Source of the DNA: Haemophilus paraphrohaemolyticus
GTDB taxonomy: Bacteria > Pseudomonadota > Gammaproteobacteria > Enterobacterales > Pasteurellaceae
NCBI RefSeq assembly: GCF_002015045.1
Contig: NZ_MUXX01000012.1
Coordinates: 1-64,000, forward strand
Direction: 5' to 3'
DNA: 64,000 nt
In this document: piece after piece, positions 8,101 through 17,535 of the stretch
Layout of the letters: each line of letters opens with the position of its first letter
How positions within the stretch are numbered: the first letter of the stretch is position 1
The notes under the pieces: model-generated
The model's input: the letters and a program-made list of their open reading frames with translations, nothing else
The model's database searches: none
Told to the model about the DNA's origin: nothing
Translations under genes and position numbers: made by a program

Positions 8101-9318
8101 ATGGAACGTTTTCCAAAATCAGATAAATTAGCACAGGTTCGCTACGATATTCGCGGTCCGATTCACAAAGAGGCTCTTCGCTTAGAGGAAGAGGGCAATA
8201 AAATTCTCAAACTCAACATCGGCAATCCTGCCCCATTTGGGTTTGAAGCCCCTGATGAGATTTTAGTGGACGTTATTCGTAACCTGCCAACTGCGCAAGG
8301 TTATTGTGATTCCAAAGGCTTGTATTCTGCACGTAAAGCGATAGTGCAGTATTACCAATCAAAAGGTATGCGTGGAATGGACGTGAATGATGTATATATC
8401 GGTAATGGCGTATCAGAACTGATTACGATGTCAATGCAAGCGCTCTTGAATGAAGGCGATGAGATCCTCATTCCAATGCCTGATTATCCACTTTGGACTG
8501 CGGCAGCAACGCTAGCAGGAGGGAAAGCGGTGCATTACCTTTGCGATGAAGAGAATGAGTGGTTCCCTGATATTGAAGATATCAAAGCAAAAATCAGCCC
8601 ACACACCAAAGGGATTTTGATCATCAATCCAAACAACCCGACGGGGGCGGTGTATAGCCGTGCAATTTTATTAGAAATTGCTGAACTGGCTCGCCAATAC
8701 GGGTTGATTATTTTTGCTGATGAAATCTACGAAAAAATCTTATATGATGGTGCAGTTCATCACCACATTGCTGCTCTTGCACCTGATGTATTGACAGTCA
8801 CTTACAACGGTTTATCCAAAGCTTATCGCGTGGCAGGTTTCCGCCAAGGTTGGATGGTATTGAACGGTCCAAAAAACCAAGCGAAAGGCTTTATTGAAGG
8901 CTTGGATATGTTGGCTTCAATGCGTTTGTGTGCAAATACACCAATGCAACATGCGATCCAAACGGCACTGGGCGGCTACCAAAGTATCAATGAATTTATC
9001 CTCCCTGGTGGACGTTTGCTCGAACAACGCAACAAAGCGTGGGAGTTATTGATACAAATTCCAGGCATTACCTGTGTGAAGCCAAAAGGTGCGATGTATA
9101 TGTTCCCGAAAATCGACACCGAGATGTATGGCATTAAAGACGATGCGAAATTTATCTACGATTTGCTTCAAGCAGAAAAAGTGTTGCTAGTGCAAGGTTC
9201 TGGCTTTAACTGGCATAAACCAGACCACTTCCGCGTGGTAACATTGCCTTATGTCCATCAGCTTGAAGAAGCGATTGGCAGATTGGCGAAGTTTTTGAAA
9301 ACGTATAAGCAAGACTAA
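8101..9318 (+). CDS. alaA: Alanine aminotransferase AlaA, 405 aa
   Basis: A class I/II PLP-dependent aminotransferase that makes alanine from pyruvate and glutamate. The start MERFPKSDKLAQVRYDIRGP is the family start and follows AGGA. Visible motifs are the NIGNPAPFGF substrate-loop region, INPNNPTGAVYS, FADEIYEKI with the PLP-binding Asp/Tyr, and the Schiff-base lysine in YNGLSKAYRVAGFRQGW. The length equals the E. coli YfbQ/AlaA family. It begins the chromosomal genes after the prophage and appears monocistronic. Confidence 0.93.
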   Translation: MERFPKSDKLAQVRYDIRGPIHKEALRLEEEGNKILKLNIGNPAPFGFEAPDEILVDVIRNLPTAQGYCDSKGLYSARKAIVQYYQSKGMRGMDVNDVYIGNGVSELITMSMQALLNEGDEILIPMPDYPLWTAAATLAGGKAVHYLCDEENEWFPDIEDIKAKISPHTKGILIINPNNPTGAVYSRAILLEIAELARQYGLIIFADEIYEKILYDGAVHHHIAALAPDVLTVTYNGLSKAYRVAGFRQGWMVLNGPKNQAKGFIEGLDMLASMRLCANTPMQHAIQTALGGYQSINEFILPGGRLLEQRNKAWELLIQIPGITCVKPKGAMYMFPKIDTEMYGIKDDAKFIYDLLQAEKVLLVQGSGFNWHKPDHFRVVTLPYVHQLEEAIGRLAKFLKTYKQD

Positions 9319-9388
9319 CATTTTGTAACACAATGGTGTTGCGATTGATATAGGGGTAAATTACCTTTTCCCTTAAAGTTAATATTTT

Positions 9389-9409
9389 GGGGCGAATTTA
9401 ATTCGCCCC
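9389..9409. repeat. Intergenic palindrome downstream of alaA
   Basis: GGGGCGAATT and AATTCGCCCC are ten-base arms separated by a single T. It is followed by CTATAC and preceded 40 bases upstream by ATAGGGG, giving a looser outer pairing. It resembles the other GTAGGGG-type intergenic palindromes in this window and may double as the alaA terminator. Confidence 0.65.
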
Positions 9410-9475
9410 TATACAAATGTAGCAAATTTGCTCTAAATTAATAAACTCCTCTCTATTTTTCATTTTCAATTCTTT

Positions 9476-10378
9476 ATGTTAAAAGGCGTACTCTTTTCTT
9501 TAACAGCCTCTTTTTTATTTGGCTGTTTATATTATTTAGCCATTCACTTAAGACCTCTTGTAGGAGAAAGCGTGTTCGGTATTCGTATGGTTTTGACGCT
9601 GCCTTGCTTATTTTTGGCGTTATTGTTATTTAAGAAATGGAACGAGTTTAGCTTATTTCTACAACGATTAAAACGTGAGCCAAAATTATTTCTGGTGATT
9701 TTCATCACTTCTGTGATTGTCGGTGGGCAAATGTGGCTATTTTTATGGGCGCCGAATAGCGGGAAAGCGATTGAAGTTTCCATGGGCTATTTATTAATGC
9801 CTATTGTTATGGTCGCTTTTGGCAAAATCGTTTATAAAGAACCGCTTTCAAGAAATAAATGGCTGGCAATTATTTTTGCCTTTATTGGCGTGGTGAGTAA
9901 CATTATTTTGGCAGGAAAACTCTCTTTAGAAAGCGTGTTTGTTTGTACGGGTTATCCGATTTATTTTTATTTACGCCGAAAATTTGGCTTAAGTCATTTA
10001 CACAGTTTTATATTTGAAATTGCATTTTTAATTCCTGTGGCAATTTATTTTATTTCTAAAATTGATATGCAAGCAGTTCAACAGGTGAATCCACATATTT
10101 ATATTTTTATTGCTTTATTAGGCATTATTAGTGGGGCAGCTTTAATTTCTTACACGTTGGCAAGCACTATTTTATCTTTTAATTTATTAGGCTTATTAGG
10201 TTATGTTGAACCGTGCGTGATGTTACTTATCTCATTTTTAATTGGTGAAAAATTAAATCCAGATGCTTATATTTTAATGTCTTGCTTATTAATCGCGATT
10301 TTATTATTGATATTAGATGGTATTCAGGCTGTTCGGCGTAGTCATCGGAAATATAAAGCGCAAATAAAGGTAAAATAA
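9476..10378 (+). CDS. EamA/RarD-family membrane transporter, 300 aa (copy 1)
   Basis: About ten hydrophobic segments fill the protein, as in drug/metabolite exporters with two EamA repeats. The start MLKGVLFSLTASFLFG and the block MWLFLWAPNSGKAIEVSMGYLL are typical of Pasteurellaceae RarD proteins. It has a Lys/Arg-rich cytoplasmic C-terminus. It overlaps the next gene (a close paralogue) by one base in ATAATG, so the two form a tandem duplication in one operon with the LysE-type gene. The substrate is unknown. No clear ribosome binding site precedes the first ATG, but homology supports this start. Confidence 0.82.
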   Translation: MLKGVLFSLTASFLFGCLYYLAIHLRPLVGESVFGIRMVLTLPCLFLALLLFKKWNEFSLFLQRLKREPKLFLVIFITSVIVGGQMWLFLWAPNSGKAIEVSMGYLLMPIVMVAFGKIVYKEPLSRNKWLAIIFAFIGVVSNIILAGKLSLESVFVCTGYPIYFYLRRKFGLSHLHSFIFEIAFLIPVAIYFISKIDMQAVQQVNPHIYIFIALLGIISGAALISYTLASTILSFNLLGLLGYVEPCVMLLISFLIGEKLNPDAYILMSCLLIAILLLILDGIQAVRRSHRKYKAQIKVK

Positions 10379-11250
10379 TGTTAAAAGGTGTCTTTTTTTG
10401 TATCACAGCTAATTTTTTATTTGGCTTGGGGTATTATTTCGCTATTTTATTGCGCCCATTAAGTGGCGAAAGTATGTTTGGTTTTCGAATTATTGTATTG
10501 ATTCCATTTATTTTACTAGCGATTTTATTATTTAAACAGACACCAAAATTTACACAGCTTTGGCAAAAAATAAAGAAAAATCCACCGCTTATCTTTATTT
10601 TATTATTGCTTGCACTAAATACAGGCGTGCAACTTTGGCTTTTTATGTGGGCTCCCAATAATGGTCAGGCAATTCCCGTATCTATTGGCTATTTATTGTT
10701 ACCTATCGTTGCTGTTGCGTTAGGTAAAATCGTATTTAAAGAACATTTTACCTTATTGAAATGGCTTTCTTTAATCTTTGCGATTATTGGTGTGGGTACA
10801 AATCTTATTTTAACGGGGGCTTTTTCTTGGGGAACATTGGTCTCAGGCATTGGCTATCCACTTTATATTACATTACGTCGCTATTTTGATATTAATAATC
10901 TTGCTACATTTTTTATTGAGTTATTATTAGTCACTCCCTTTGCATTATATTTTATTTCTCAAACAGAGATGCAGCCAATCTTAATAGAAAATCATTATCT
11001 TTATGCGATTCTTGCTCTGTTTGGGTTGGTAAATGGTATTGCATTTATTGCTTATATCGCTTCTAGTAATTTATTGCCTGTAAATGTGTTAGGGCTATTA
11101 GGCTATATGGAACCTTTAGTGATGCTTGCCATTTCATTTATTATTGGCGAAAGTTTAGATTCGAAATCTTATATATTGATGATATGTTTAGCTCTTGCGA
11201 TCACATTATTAACTATTGATAATTTCAGACAGGGAAGATTAAAACGATGA
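10378..11250 (+). CDS. EamA/RarD-family membrane transporter, 290 aa (copy 2)
   Basis: A paralogue of the preceding gene along its whole length: the same MLKGVFF start, the same FMWAPNNGQAIPVSIGYLLLP block and the same LLGLLGYMEP motif near residue 240. About ten transmembrane segments are expected in the inner membrane. Divergence is well beyond recent duplication, so the copies probably have separate substrates or form a heterodimer. Its last codons overlap the start of the LysE-type exporter by four bases, consistent with a three-gene export operon. Confidence 0.82.
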   Translation: MLKGVFFCITANFLFGLGYYFAILLRPLSGESMFGFRIIVLIPFILLAILLFKQTPKFTQLWQKIKKNPPLIFILLLLALNTGVQLWLFMWAPNNGQAIPVSIGYLLLPIVAVALGKIVFKEHFTLLKWLSLIFAIIGVGTNLILTGAFSWGTLVSGIGYPLYITLRRYFDINNLATFFIELLLVTPFALYFISQTEMQPILIENHYLYAILALFGLVNGIAFIAYIASSNLLPVNVLGLLGYMEPLVMLAISFIIGESLDSKSYILMICLALAITLLTIDNFRQGRLKR

Positions 11251-11867
11251 ATGACATTGTAAATTATTGGGGATTTTTAACCGCTTGTATTTTATTAAAT
11301 CTTACCCCTGGCTCAGATACTATTTATATTATTACCCGCACCATTGCGGAAGGCAAAAAATCGGGCATTGTTTCCGCTCTCGGCATTCAAACGGGAATGC
11401 TATTTCACGTGTTAGCGGTTTCCTTAGGTTTAGCGGGTGTTGTTGCTCACTCCACAAAGTTATTTGCCATTCTAAAATATGCTGGTGCAGTTTATTTGCT
11501 TTACTTAGGCATCAAAATGTGGTGTGAACCTTTGGTCATTGATAATCCAAATTTAGAGAAATTACCACTCTATAAAATTTATCGTCAAGGGGTGATTACT
11601 AACGTATTAAATCCTAAAGTAGTGTTATTCTTCTTGGCATTATTGCCACAATTTGTTACCTCAAACTTAGAAAATACCTTTTTACCGTTTTTATTACTGG
11701 GCTTAACTTTGCTCGGCACAAGTACCGTTTGGTGCATCATATTAGTGATAGCAGCCTCCCCATTGGGTTGTTTATTAAGAAATAATCAAACAATTGGTAG
11801 CTGGTTAAATAAAATTTGTGGCACCATTTTTGTTGGGTTATCAATGAAGATTGGACTTGAAAAGTAA
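11247..11867 (+). CDS. LysE/RhtB-family amino-acid exporter, 206 aa
   Basis: The N-terminal LTACILLNLTPGSDTIYIITRT carries the family NxxPGPD-like motif, here NLTPGSD. About six transmembrane segments are visible, with the short basic loop EGKKSG after the first. The length is standard for RhtB-type exporters of amino acids or homoserine lactones. It overlaps the upstream RarD-like gene by four bases. A second frame within the first 280 bases is a shadow. Confidence 0.85.
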   Translation: MNDIVNYWGFLTACILLNLTPGSDTIYIITRTIAEGKKSGIVSALGIQTGMLFHVLAVSLGLAGVVAHSTKLFAILKYAGAVYLLYLGIKMWCEPLVIDNPNLEKLPLYKIYRQGVITNVLNPKVVLFFLALLPQFVTSNLENTFLPFLLLGLTLLGTSTVWCIILVIAASPLGCLLRNNQTIGSWLNKICGTIFVGLSMKIGLEK

Positions 11868-11997
11868 GATAACAAAAAATGTATATAGTAGGTTTTTAAG
11901 GTTTATTATTTATTTTCAACTTCTGATATATTTAGGAAGTTTTCTTTGACATTAAAAAATAAATCTAAGAAATTAATTTTAGGATTCGTATTCTCGT

Positions 11998-12702
11998 ATG
12001 TTTTACTATCATTTTAACGCAAATCTTGTACCTCAAAATCAACAAATATTGCTCGAAAAAATGTTTACTTGCAAAAATTTTAAAAAATCAGACCGCTTGC
12101 TTGGTTTTGCAAAAGGGCGAGGCATTACATGGTTTTTAAATACGCAAGCGGAATTAGGGGTAAACAGTGTCTTACGTCATTATCGAAGAGGGGGCTTATT
12201 TGGCAAGGTTATCAAAGATAGCTATCTTTTTCGTGGTATTGAACATACTCGGGCTTTTCAAGAATTTAGTTTGCTAGAAAAAATGTGCGCTTGGCGTTTG
12301 CCCGTTCCTCGTCCAATTGCCATTCAAATTGAGAAACGATTTTGCTGTTATCGTGCTGATATTATAATTGAAAAAGTGGAGAACACTCGAGACTTAAGTC
12401 AGATCTTGCAAAGTAGAATACTGACTGATGAACAATATCAGCAAATAGGAAAACTGATTCGTCAGCTGCATAATCATCAAGTTCACCATACTGATCTTAA
12501 TATTCATAATATTTTGCAAGATACAAGCGGTCAATTTTGGCTTATTGATTTCGATAAGTGTTATATTCAGCCAGGTAATGGTTGGAAGCAAGGTAATTTA
12601 GACCGATTGTTAAGATCGTTTCATAAAGAACAAAATCGACTAAATATTCATTTTAGTGAGCAAAATTGGCAAGCGCTTATAAATGGGTACCAAAATAAAT
12701 AA
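11998..12702 (+). CDS. kdkA: 3-deoxy-D-manno-octulosonic acid kinase KdkA, 234 aa
   Basis: Phosphorylates the single Kdo residue of Pasteurellaceae lipid A-core at O-4, on the cytoplasmic side of the inner membrane. Eukaryotic-type kinase features are visible: VHHTDLNIHNIL with catalytic Asp166 and Asn171, and the metal-binding WLIDFDK with Asp184. RHYRRGGLFGKVIKDSY near residues 60-76 is characteristic of the family. The length of 234 fits. It works with the monofunctional Kdo transferase WaaA encoded at 27551. An uptake signal lies inside it at 12533. Confidence 0.92.
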   Translation: MFYYHFNANLVPQNQQILLEKMFTCKNFKKSDRLLGFAKGRGITWFLNTQAELGVNSVLRHYRRGGLFGKVIKDSYLFRGIEHTRAFQEFSLLEKMCAWRLPVPRPIAIQIEKRFCCYRADIIIEKVENTRDLSQILQSRILTDEQYQQIGKLIRQLHNHQVHHTDLNIHNILQDTSGQFWLIDFDKCYIQPGNGWKQGNLDRLLRSFHKEQNRLNIHFSEQNWQALINGYQNK

Positions 12703-12706
12703 CCTT

Positions 12707-12780
12707 AAAAGATTATACGAGTGGTGTTTTTTTGTGCTACTATGGGATTCTACCGTGTTGGTAGATTCTTTTAATCTTTT
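12707..12780 (+). promoter_or_regulatory. Structured leader upstream of the molbindin gene
   Basis: Outer arms AAAAGATTA (12707) and TAATCTTTT (12772) are perfectly complementary. They enclose a smaller hairpin TCTACC / GGTAGA (12749-12765). The right arm ends 17 bases before the ATG, so folding could affect initiation. A TACTAT box at 12738 could be the -10. It does not match a riboswitch class that I recognise. Confidence 0.35.
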
Positions 12781-12797
12781 TCAAATAAGGATATTTA

Positions 12798-13007
12798 ATG
12801 AAAATTAGTGCAAGAAATCAATTAAAAGGTAAAATCGTTTCAATCGAAACTGGTTCTGTAAATGCAATTGTACATATTGATATTGGTGGCGGTAATGTAA
12901 TTACTTCAACCATTTCTATCTCAGCAGTTAAAGAATTGGGGTTAGAAGTAGGTAAGGATGCGTATGCAATCATTAAAGCAACTTCAGTAATGATTGGCGT
13001 GGAATAG
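12798..13007 (+). CDS. Molybdenum-pterin binding protein (molbindin, Mop), 69 aa
   Basis: A single TOBE/Mop domain of the usual 69 residues: MKISARNQLKGKIVSIETG, then VNAIVHIDIGGGNVITSTIS and the ending YAIIKATSVMIGVE. Such proteins assemble into hexamers that bind molybdate or tungstate oxyanions in the cytoplasm and buffer them for cofactor synthesis. AAGGAT precedes the start. It is monocistronic, with a strong terminator right after it. No mod or moa genes are nearby. Confidence 0.92.
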   Translation: MKISARNQLKGKIVSIETGSVNAIVHIDIGGGNVITSTISISAVKELGLEVGKDAYAIIKATSVMIGVE

Positions 13008-13021
13008 TCCCATCTAAAAAG

Positions 13022-13055
13022 AAAACCTCGCAAACTATATAGTTTGCGAGGTTTT
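13022..13055. terminator. Bidirectional terminator between the molbindin gene and cysS
   Basis: Fifteen-base perfect arms (AAAACCTCGCAAACT / AGTTTGCGAGGTTTT) with an ATAT loop. The A and T runs at both ends let it serve the plus-strand molbindin gene and the minus-strand cysS gene. Confidence 0.9.
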
Positions 13056-13101
13056 AGTAGGCATAATAGATAAAATAAAAAATTTTGTTTAGTATGACAT
13101 T

Positions 13102-14481
13102 TTAGGACTTACGCCAAGTTGTGCCATTCGGCGTATCTTCAAGCACGATATTCATTGCTTTTAACTTATCACGTACCTCATCCGCTACAGCCCAATTTTT
13201 TGCTGCTTTTGCTTCATTGCGTTGTTTGATTAATGCCTCAATTTCAGCCGCTTCATCATCATTCGCATCGCCTTTTAAGAAAGTTTCTGGATCTTGCTCT
13301 AATAAACCAAGCACGCCTGCCAACTCTTTTAAGCAAACTGCTAAACCATTTGCTGTTTCGGCATCTTCTGTTTTAAGTTTATTCACTTCACGAGCGATTT
13401 CGAATAAAACGGCTAATGCACCTGGTGTGTTGAAATCATCATCCATTGCGGTTTTGAACGCTTCCACATATTGCTCTCCGCCCTTTGCAGGAACAGTTAG
13501 ATCGCACCCACGCAATGCGGTGTATAAACGTTCTAGTGCTGAACGTGCTAAATTTAAGTTATCAATGCTGTAGTCAAGCAAGCTACGATAATGTGCTGTT
13601 AAGAAGAAATAACGTAAGCTTTCAGCGTCATATAAATCCAACATATAACGAATGCTAAAGAAGTTACCGAGCGATTTTGACATTTTCTCTTTATCAATCG
13701 TCAGCATTCCTGTATGGAGCCAATAATTTACATAATTACCGTGATTTGCACAGCAAGATTGGGCGATTTCGTTTTCGTGGTGTGGGAACATTAAATCTGA
13801 ACCGCCGCCATGAATATCAAAATGTTCGCCAAGCTCTTTGCTATTCATTGCAGAACATTCAATATGCCAACCTGGACGACCATTTCCCCAAGGGCTTTCC
13901 CAGCTTGGTTCGTTTTCTTTCGACATTTTCCATAGCACGAAATCCATTGGGTTTTTCTTTACCGATTTGATTTCAACACGCGCACCCGCTTGTAGCTGAT
14001 CTAAATTTTGACGAGAAAGAGCCCCATATTTCGGGAAAGATTCCACATCAAACATTACATCGCCATCTGCAGCAACATAAGCGTGTCCGTTGGCAATAAG
14101 CTTTTCAACCATTGCAATAATTTCAGAAATATGATGGGTTGCACGCGGTTCAACATCTGGGCGAAGAATATTTAACGCATCAAAATCTTTGTGCATTTCA
14201 GCAATCATGCGATCAACAAGCTGATCGCAAGTTTCATTATTTTCAATCGCACGTTTGATAATTTTATCATCCACATCGGTAATGTTTCGCACATAGCACA
14301 AGTTATAGCCAGAGTAGCGAAGGTAGCGTGCGATCACATCAAAAGAAACGAAAGTACGACCGTGCCCAAAATGACAAAGATCGTAAACCGTTACGCCACA
14401 GACATACATCCCAACTTGGTTGGGGTTAATCGGTTTAAATTCTTCTTTTTCACGTTTTAGCGTATTGTAAATTTTGAGCAT
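13102..14481 (-). CDS. cysS: Cysteinyl-tRNA synthetase CysS, 459 aa
   Basis: Charges tRNA-Cys with cysteine. I place the start at 14481 ([17 protein letters not shown]), which is the family start and has GAGG upstream; a longer frame from 14535 would add 18 unrelated residues. Motifs: zinc-site Cys in [11 protein letters not shown], the HIGH-like HFGHGRTF, the zinc-binding WHIECSAMN and HHENEIAQS, and [10 protein letters not shown]. The length matches E. coli CysS (461). Confidence 0.95.
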   Translation of the reverse strand: MLKIYNTLKREKEEFKPINPNQVGMYVCGVTVYDLCHFGHGRTFVSFDVIARYLRYSGYNLCYVRNITDVDDKIIKRAIENNETCDQLVDRMIAEMHKDFDALNILRPDVEPRATHHISEIIAMVEKLIANGHAYVAADGDVMFDVESFPKYGALSRQNLDQLQAGARVEIKSVKKNPMDFVLWKMSKENEPSWESPWGNGRPGWHIECSAMNSKELGEHFDIHGGGSDLMFPHHENEIAQSCCANHGNYVNYWLHTGMLTIDKEKMSKSLGNFFSIRYMLDLYDAESLRYFFLTAHYRSLLDYSIDNLNLARSALERLYTALRGCDLTVPAKGGEQYVEAFKTAMDDDFNTPGALAVLFEIAREVNKLKTEDAETANGLAVCLKELAGVLGLLEQDPETFLKGDANDDEAAEIEALIKQRNEAKAAKNWAVADEVRDKLKAMNIVLEDTPNGTTWRKS

Positions 14482-14625
14482 AAGATCCTCGTTGATGAAA
14501 TAAAGAAAGGATTGCAAACGGTTTGATAAAATCAACCGCTTGTAAATGAGAAGAAGTGTAGCAAATAAGCGGTAAAAATAAGAGGATTTTTTACAAATTT
14601 ATTAGCATTTCATTCTTTTGAAAAC

Positions 14626-14660
14626 GAAAAAGGTGTGCAAACTATTATTTATGCACACCT
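14626..14660 (-). terminator. Terminator of the TolC-family gene
   Basis: On the minus strand AGGTGTGCA and TGCACACCT form a nine-base-pair stem with a 12-base loop, followed by TTTTTCG. It lies 15 bases beyond the stop of the TolC-family gene. Confidence 0.85.
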
Positions 14661-14674
14661 CTTATTCATTTTTA

Positions 14675-16063
14675 TTAGCGACTATATTTTCCCGCCATCG
14701 CTTGATAGACTAAATTTTCATTCGTTAAAATCGTATATTTTTGATTTAACAAAGAAATTTGTGAACTCAGCTCGGTATTCATCGCACTAATCCAATCGCG
14801 GAATTCTGCTACACCTTGGTTGTAACGGTTTTGGTAGTAAGTGCTGATCTTACGATTTTTCTCGTAAGTTTGCTCTAATAAATCGAAACTACTACGTGAC
14901 TGGTTGTAAGTGTAGTAATAGCTGTCAATTTCGTTTAATGCAGTAGTAATCGTTTGTTCGTAGTTCATACGAGCGGTAGTGTAATCTGCTTCAGAGATTT
15001 TCACGTTATTTTTCACACGATTCCAATCTAAGAATGGCAGATCAAATGAGAACATACCATTTGCAATTGGGTTATCTGCCACATTTGATGCTGAACGTGC
15101 ACTACCCGAGATTGCTCCACCTAAGGTTAAAGTTGGGAACCAGCTTTTTTCGGTTGCTGTTAAGGTTTTAAACGCACTTTGTAAACGATTTAAACGCATC
15201 GCCACATCTGGACGGTTTGCAATGGCGGAAACGGGTACATTAGTATCCACGCCTTGTAATTTCACGTTAAGAATGTTTGGATAACGAGATGGAAGCGGTT
15301 GATTTGGCTGAAGATTTAGCAAATTACGCATCGTTTGTTCAGCGGTTTTTAAACTTGTTGCTAAGCCAACCACGCTATTACGAGCACTTAGGGTCGCTTG
15401 TTGAGCCTGCTCTACCGCTAATGGGTCGATTGCACCCACTTTCAATTTATTGTTTAAGATATTGCTGATTTGCTCATAGTTTTTGATGGTGCGGTTTGTT
15501 ACCGCAATCGCATCTTTGAAGTAAGCAATTTGGTAATAAGTTGCCACCACAGAGTTAATCAATGAAAGGCGAGCCGCTTTTAAGTCTTCTTGTGTCGCTT
15601 TATGTTCCCACTCTGCCGCACTTGCACTGTCTGCTAAACGACGCCATAAGTCGATAGTGTAACTTAAGTTAAAGCTTGCGGTATTATTTACCGTTGAAGT
15701 GCCAACAGAATTGGTATTGTTACTTGATCCAACACCTTTTGATGCCGATGATGAAGCTGAACCGCTAAAGGTTGGTACAAGGTTTGCTCCCACTAAATTT
15801 GCATTATAAAGGGCACGATTTACTGCAATGGCACTTTTTGCAAGATCTACGTTATTTTTAATCGCTTGTTCCACTAATTCATTCAGTTGTGGATCGTTAT
15901 AACCGTGCCACCATTGTTCATCAACAGAGAATTGTTTAGTAATATCTTGGTAATTTTGATAGGTTTGTTTTGCTTGGTCTAAGCTGCCATCGTTGCTCAT
16001 ATTTGAGCATGCAGATAATGCTAAACCGAGCGCGACGGCAAAAGTTAATTTGGATAATTTCAT
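14675..16063 (-). CDS. TolC/OprM-type outer membrane efflux lipoprotein, 462 aa
   Basis: A lipoprotein signal peptide ends at LGLALSACSN with the lipidated Cys at residue 19. The mature protein has the two repeats of the outer membrane efflux family: long alternating helices (QISNILNNKLKVGAIDPLAV, LEQTYEKNRKISTYYQNRYN) and beta strands near SFNLSYTIDLWRR and GMFSFDLPFLDWN. It would form the trimeric exit duct for RND pumps or type I secretion. No pump genes are adjacent, so it is probably shared by several systems. The closest known type in Pasteurellaceae is TdeA of Aggregatibacter, needed for leukotoxin export; that equivalence is inference. Confidence 0.88.
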   Translation of the reverse strand: MKLSKLTFAVALGLALSACSNMSNDGSLDQAKQTYQNYQDITKQFSVDEQWWHGYNDPQLNELVEQAIKNNVDLAKSAIAVNRALYNANLVGANLVPTFSGSASSSASKGVGSSNNTNSVGTSTVNNTASFNLSYTIDLWRRLADSASAAEWEHKATQEDLKAARLSLINSVVATYYQIAYFKDAIAVTNRTIKNYEQISNILNNKLKVGAIDPLAVEQAQQATLSARNSVVGLATSLKTAEQTMRNLLNLQPNQPLPSRYPNILNVKLQGVDTNVPVSAIANRPDVAMRLNRLQSAFKTLTATEKSWFPTLTLGGAISGSARSASNVADNPIANGMFSFDLPFLDWNRVKNNVKISEADYTTARMNYEQTITTALNEIDSYYYTYNQSRSSFDLLEQTYEKNRKISTYYQNRYNQGVAEFRDWISAMNTELSSQISLLNQKYTILTNENLVYQAMAGKYSR

Positions 16064-16078
16064 TCGGTTTCCTTAATT

Positions 16079-16143
16079 GTAGAATGGGCTTTAGCCCATT
16101 AAATAGAGCAATTGAGTAAATGATGGGCTAAAGCCCATCCTAC
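16079..16143. repeat. Composite intergenic palindrome (GTAGaATGGGCT type)
   Basis: Two hairpins in tandem, ATGGGCTTTAGCCCAT (16084) and GATGGGCTAAAGCCCATC (16122). They are themselves inverted copies, so the whole block pairs from GTAG at the left to CTAC at the right. It lies between gmk and the efflux gene and could stabilise or end the gmk transcript. It belongs to a family of similar intergenic units in this window. Confidence 0.8.
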
Positions 16144-16166
16144 AGATCGTATATGCTATACAATGA

Positions 16167-16790
16167 TTACTTCGCCAAAAGCTGCTCAATCAACGCTTTA
16201 TGACGAATTTCTTGAGAGGCTAATTTCAAGCGTTCGGCAGTTAAAATTGCTTTAAGTTCCGCCAAAGCCTGCTGGAAATCATCATTTACAATCACGTAAT
16301 CAAACTCGTTATAATGGCTAATTTCTGATTCCGCTTCCGCCATACGTTTTGCAATGGTTTCTTCTGAATCTTGACCACGCCCCACTAAACGATTTTTTAA
16401 CTCTTCACGTGAAGGTGGCAGAATGAAGATCGTTTTCACATTTGACACTTTTTGGCGAATTTGTCTTGCACCTTGCCAGTCAATGTCTAAGAACACATCC
16501 ACACCTTGTTCAAGTGATTTTTCAATCATTGGCAAAGATGTGCCGTAATAGTTGCCGAATACCTCTGCCCATTCAAGGAAATGATCTTTCTCAATCAATG
16601 CCTCAAACTCAGCGTGAGTAGTGAAATAATAATGCACGCCATCTTCTTCCGCTGGGCGAGGATTACGGGTGGTGTGAGAAATCGATAAACGTACTTCGTT
16701 GCGAGGTAAATCAGCAAGTAACGCATTGATTAGAGAGGACTTTCCTGCACCGCTTGGGGCAGATAAAATATATAAATTACCTAAACTCAT
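16167..16790 (-). CDS. gmk: Guanylate kinase Gmk, 207 aa
   Basis: Converts GMP to GDP. The P-loop [16 protein letters not shown] lies at residues 9-24. The GMP-binding region includes [21 protein letters not shown] and [27 protein letters not shown] and the lid arginines ([10 protein letters not shown]) are present. GAGG precedes the start. The length is standard. Together with gpt upstream on the same strand it forms a purine salvage and phosphorylation pair. Confidence 0.95.
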   Translation of the reverse strand: MSLGNLYILSAPSGAGKSSLINALLADLPRNEVRLSISHTTRNPRPAEEDGVHYYFTTHAEFEALIEKDHFLEWAEVFGNYYGTSLPMIEKSLEQGVDVFLDIDWQGARQIRQKVSNVKTIFILPPSREELKNRLVGRGQDSEETIAKRMAEAESEISHYNEFDYVIVNDDFQQALAELKAILTAERLKLASQEIRHKALIEQLLAK

Positions 16791-16871
16791 AACAACCTCA
16801 AGAGGAAATCAGATAAAGGGAGTAAAAAGAGAAAATGGGGAACGAATCCACTTCATTACCCATTTTGATGA

Positions 16872-17345
16872 TTATTTTTTCGCAAGAGGTGGAACGAACT
16901 GAATGCCTAAATCCCAAGGCTGTTCAATCCAAGTTTCTTGAGGAATATCAATAACATAATCGTCTACTAACGGTGCACCTGCTGGTTTTGCGAACACAGT
17001 CACAAATTTCGCTTTTGGATACATTCTGCGAATTTCGCGAGCGGTGTTACCCGTATCAACTAAGTCATCCACAACGATGAAACCTTCGCCATCCACTTGT
17101 GCTGCGTGTAATACTTTTAACGCACCTTGGTTATCGTGATCGTAGCTTGCAATACATACAGTTTCAACGTGTCGAATGCCTAATTCACGTGCCAGCACTG
17201 CCGCTGGGAATAAACCGCCACGGCTTACGGCAATAATGCCTTTCCATTGTGAAGCAGGTAATAAACGCTCTGCCAATTTGCGTGCGTGCATATGGAACAT
17301 ATCCCACGTCACAACATATTTTTCATTTGTGTATTTTTCGCTCAT
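16872..17345 (-). CDS. gpt: Xanthine-guanine phosphoribosyltransferase Gpt, 157 aa
   Basis: Salvages xanthine and guanine with PRPP. The PRPP-binding motif [14 protein letters not shown] is at about residues 84-97, and the N-terminal part has [19 protein letters not shown] with the [17 protein letters not shown] flexible-loop region. The C-terminal [10 protein letters not shown] is the purine-binding end typical of Gpt. It is in tandem with gmk, 81 bases apart. The length is close to E. coli Gpt (152). Confidence 0.95.
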   Translation of the reverse strand: MSEKYTNEKYVVTWDMFHMHARKLAERLLPASQWKGIIAVSRGGLFPAAVLARELGIRHVETVCIASYDHDNQGALKVLHAAQVDGEGFIVVDDLVDTGNTAREIRRMYPKAKFVTVFAKPAGAPLVDDYVIDIPQETWIEQPWDLGIQFVPPLAKK

Positions 17346-17535
17346 AACTAGATCCCAAAATATAAAAAATCGACGAATTGAGGTTTCGCCGAATAAAAAA
17401 ATTGCGTTATTCTAACCTAAAAATGACATTCGTGCTATTATTTCCCGCATATTCTTTCTCGCTTTTGAATATAAATATTTTACAAGCGGTAGAGTTTTCT
17501 CGATATTCAACAGAAATAAACAAATGAGGTGTTAT

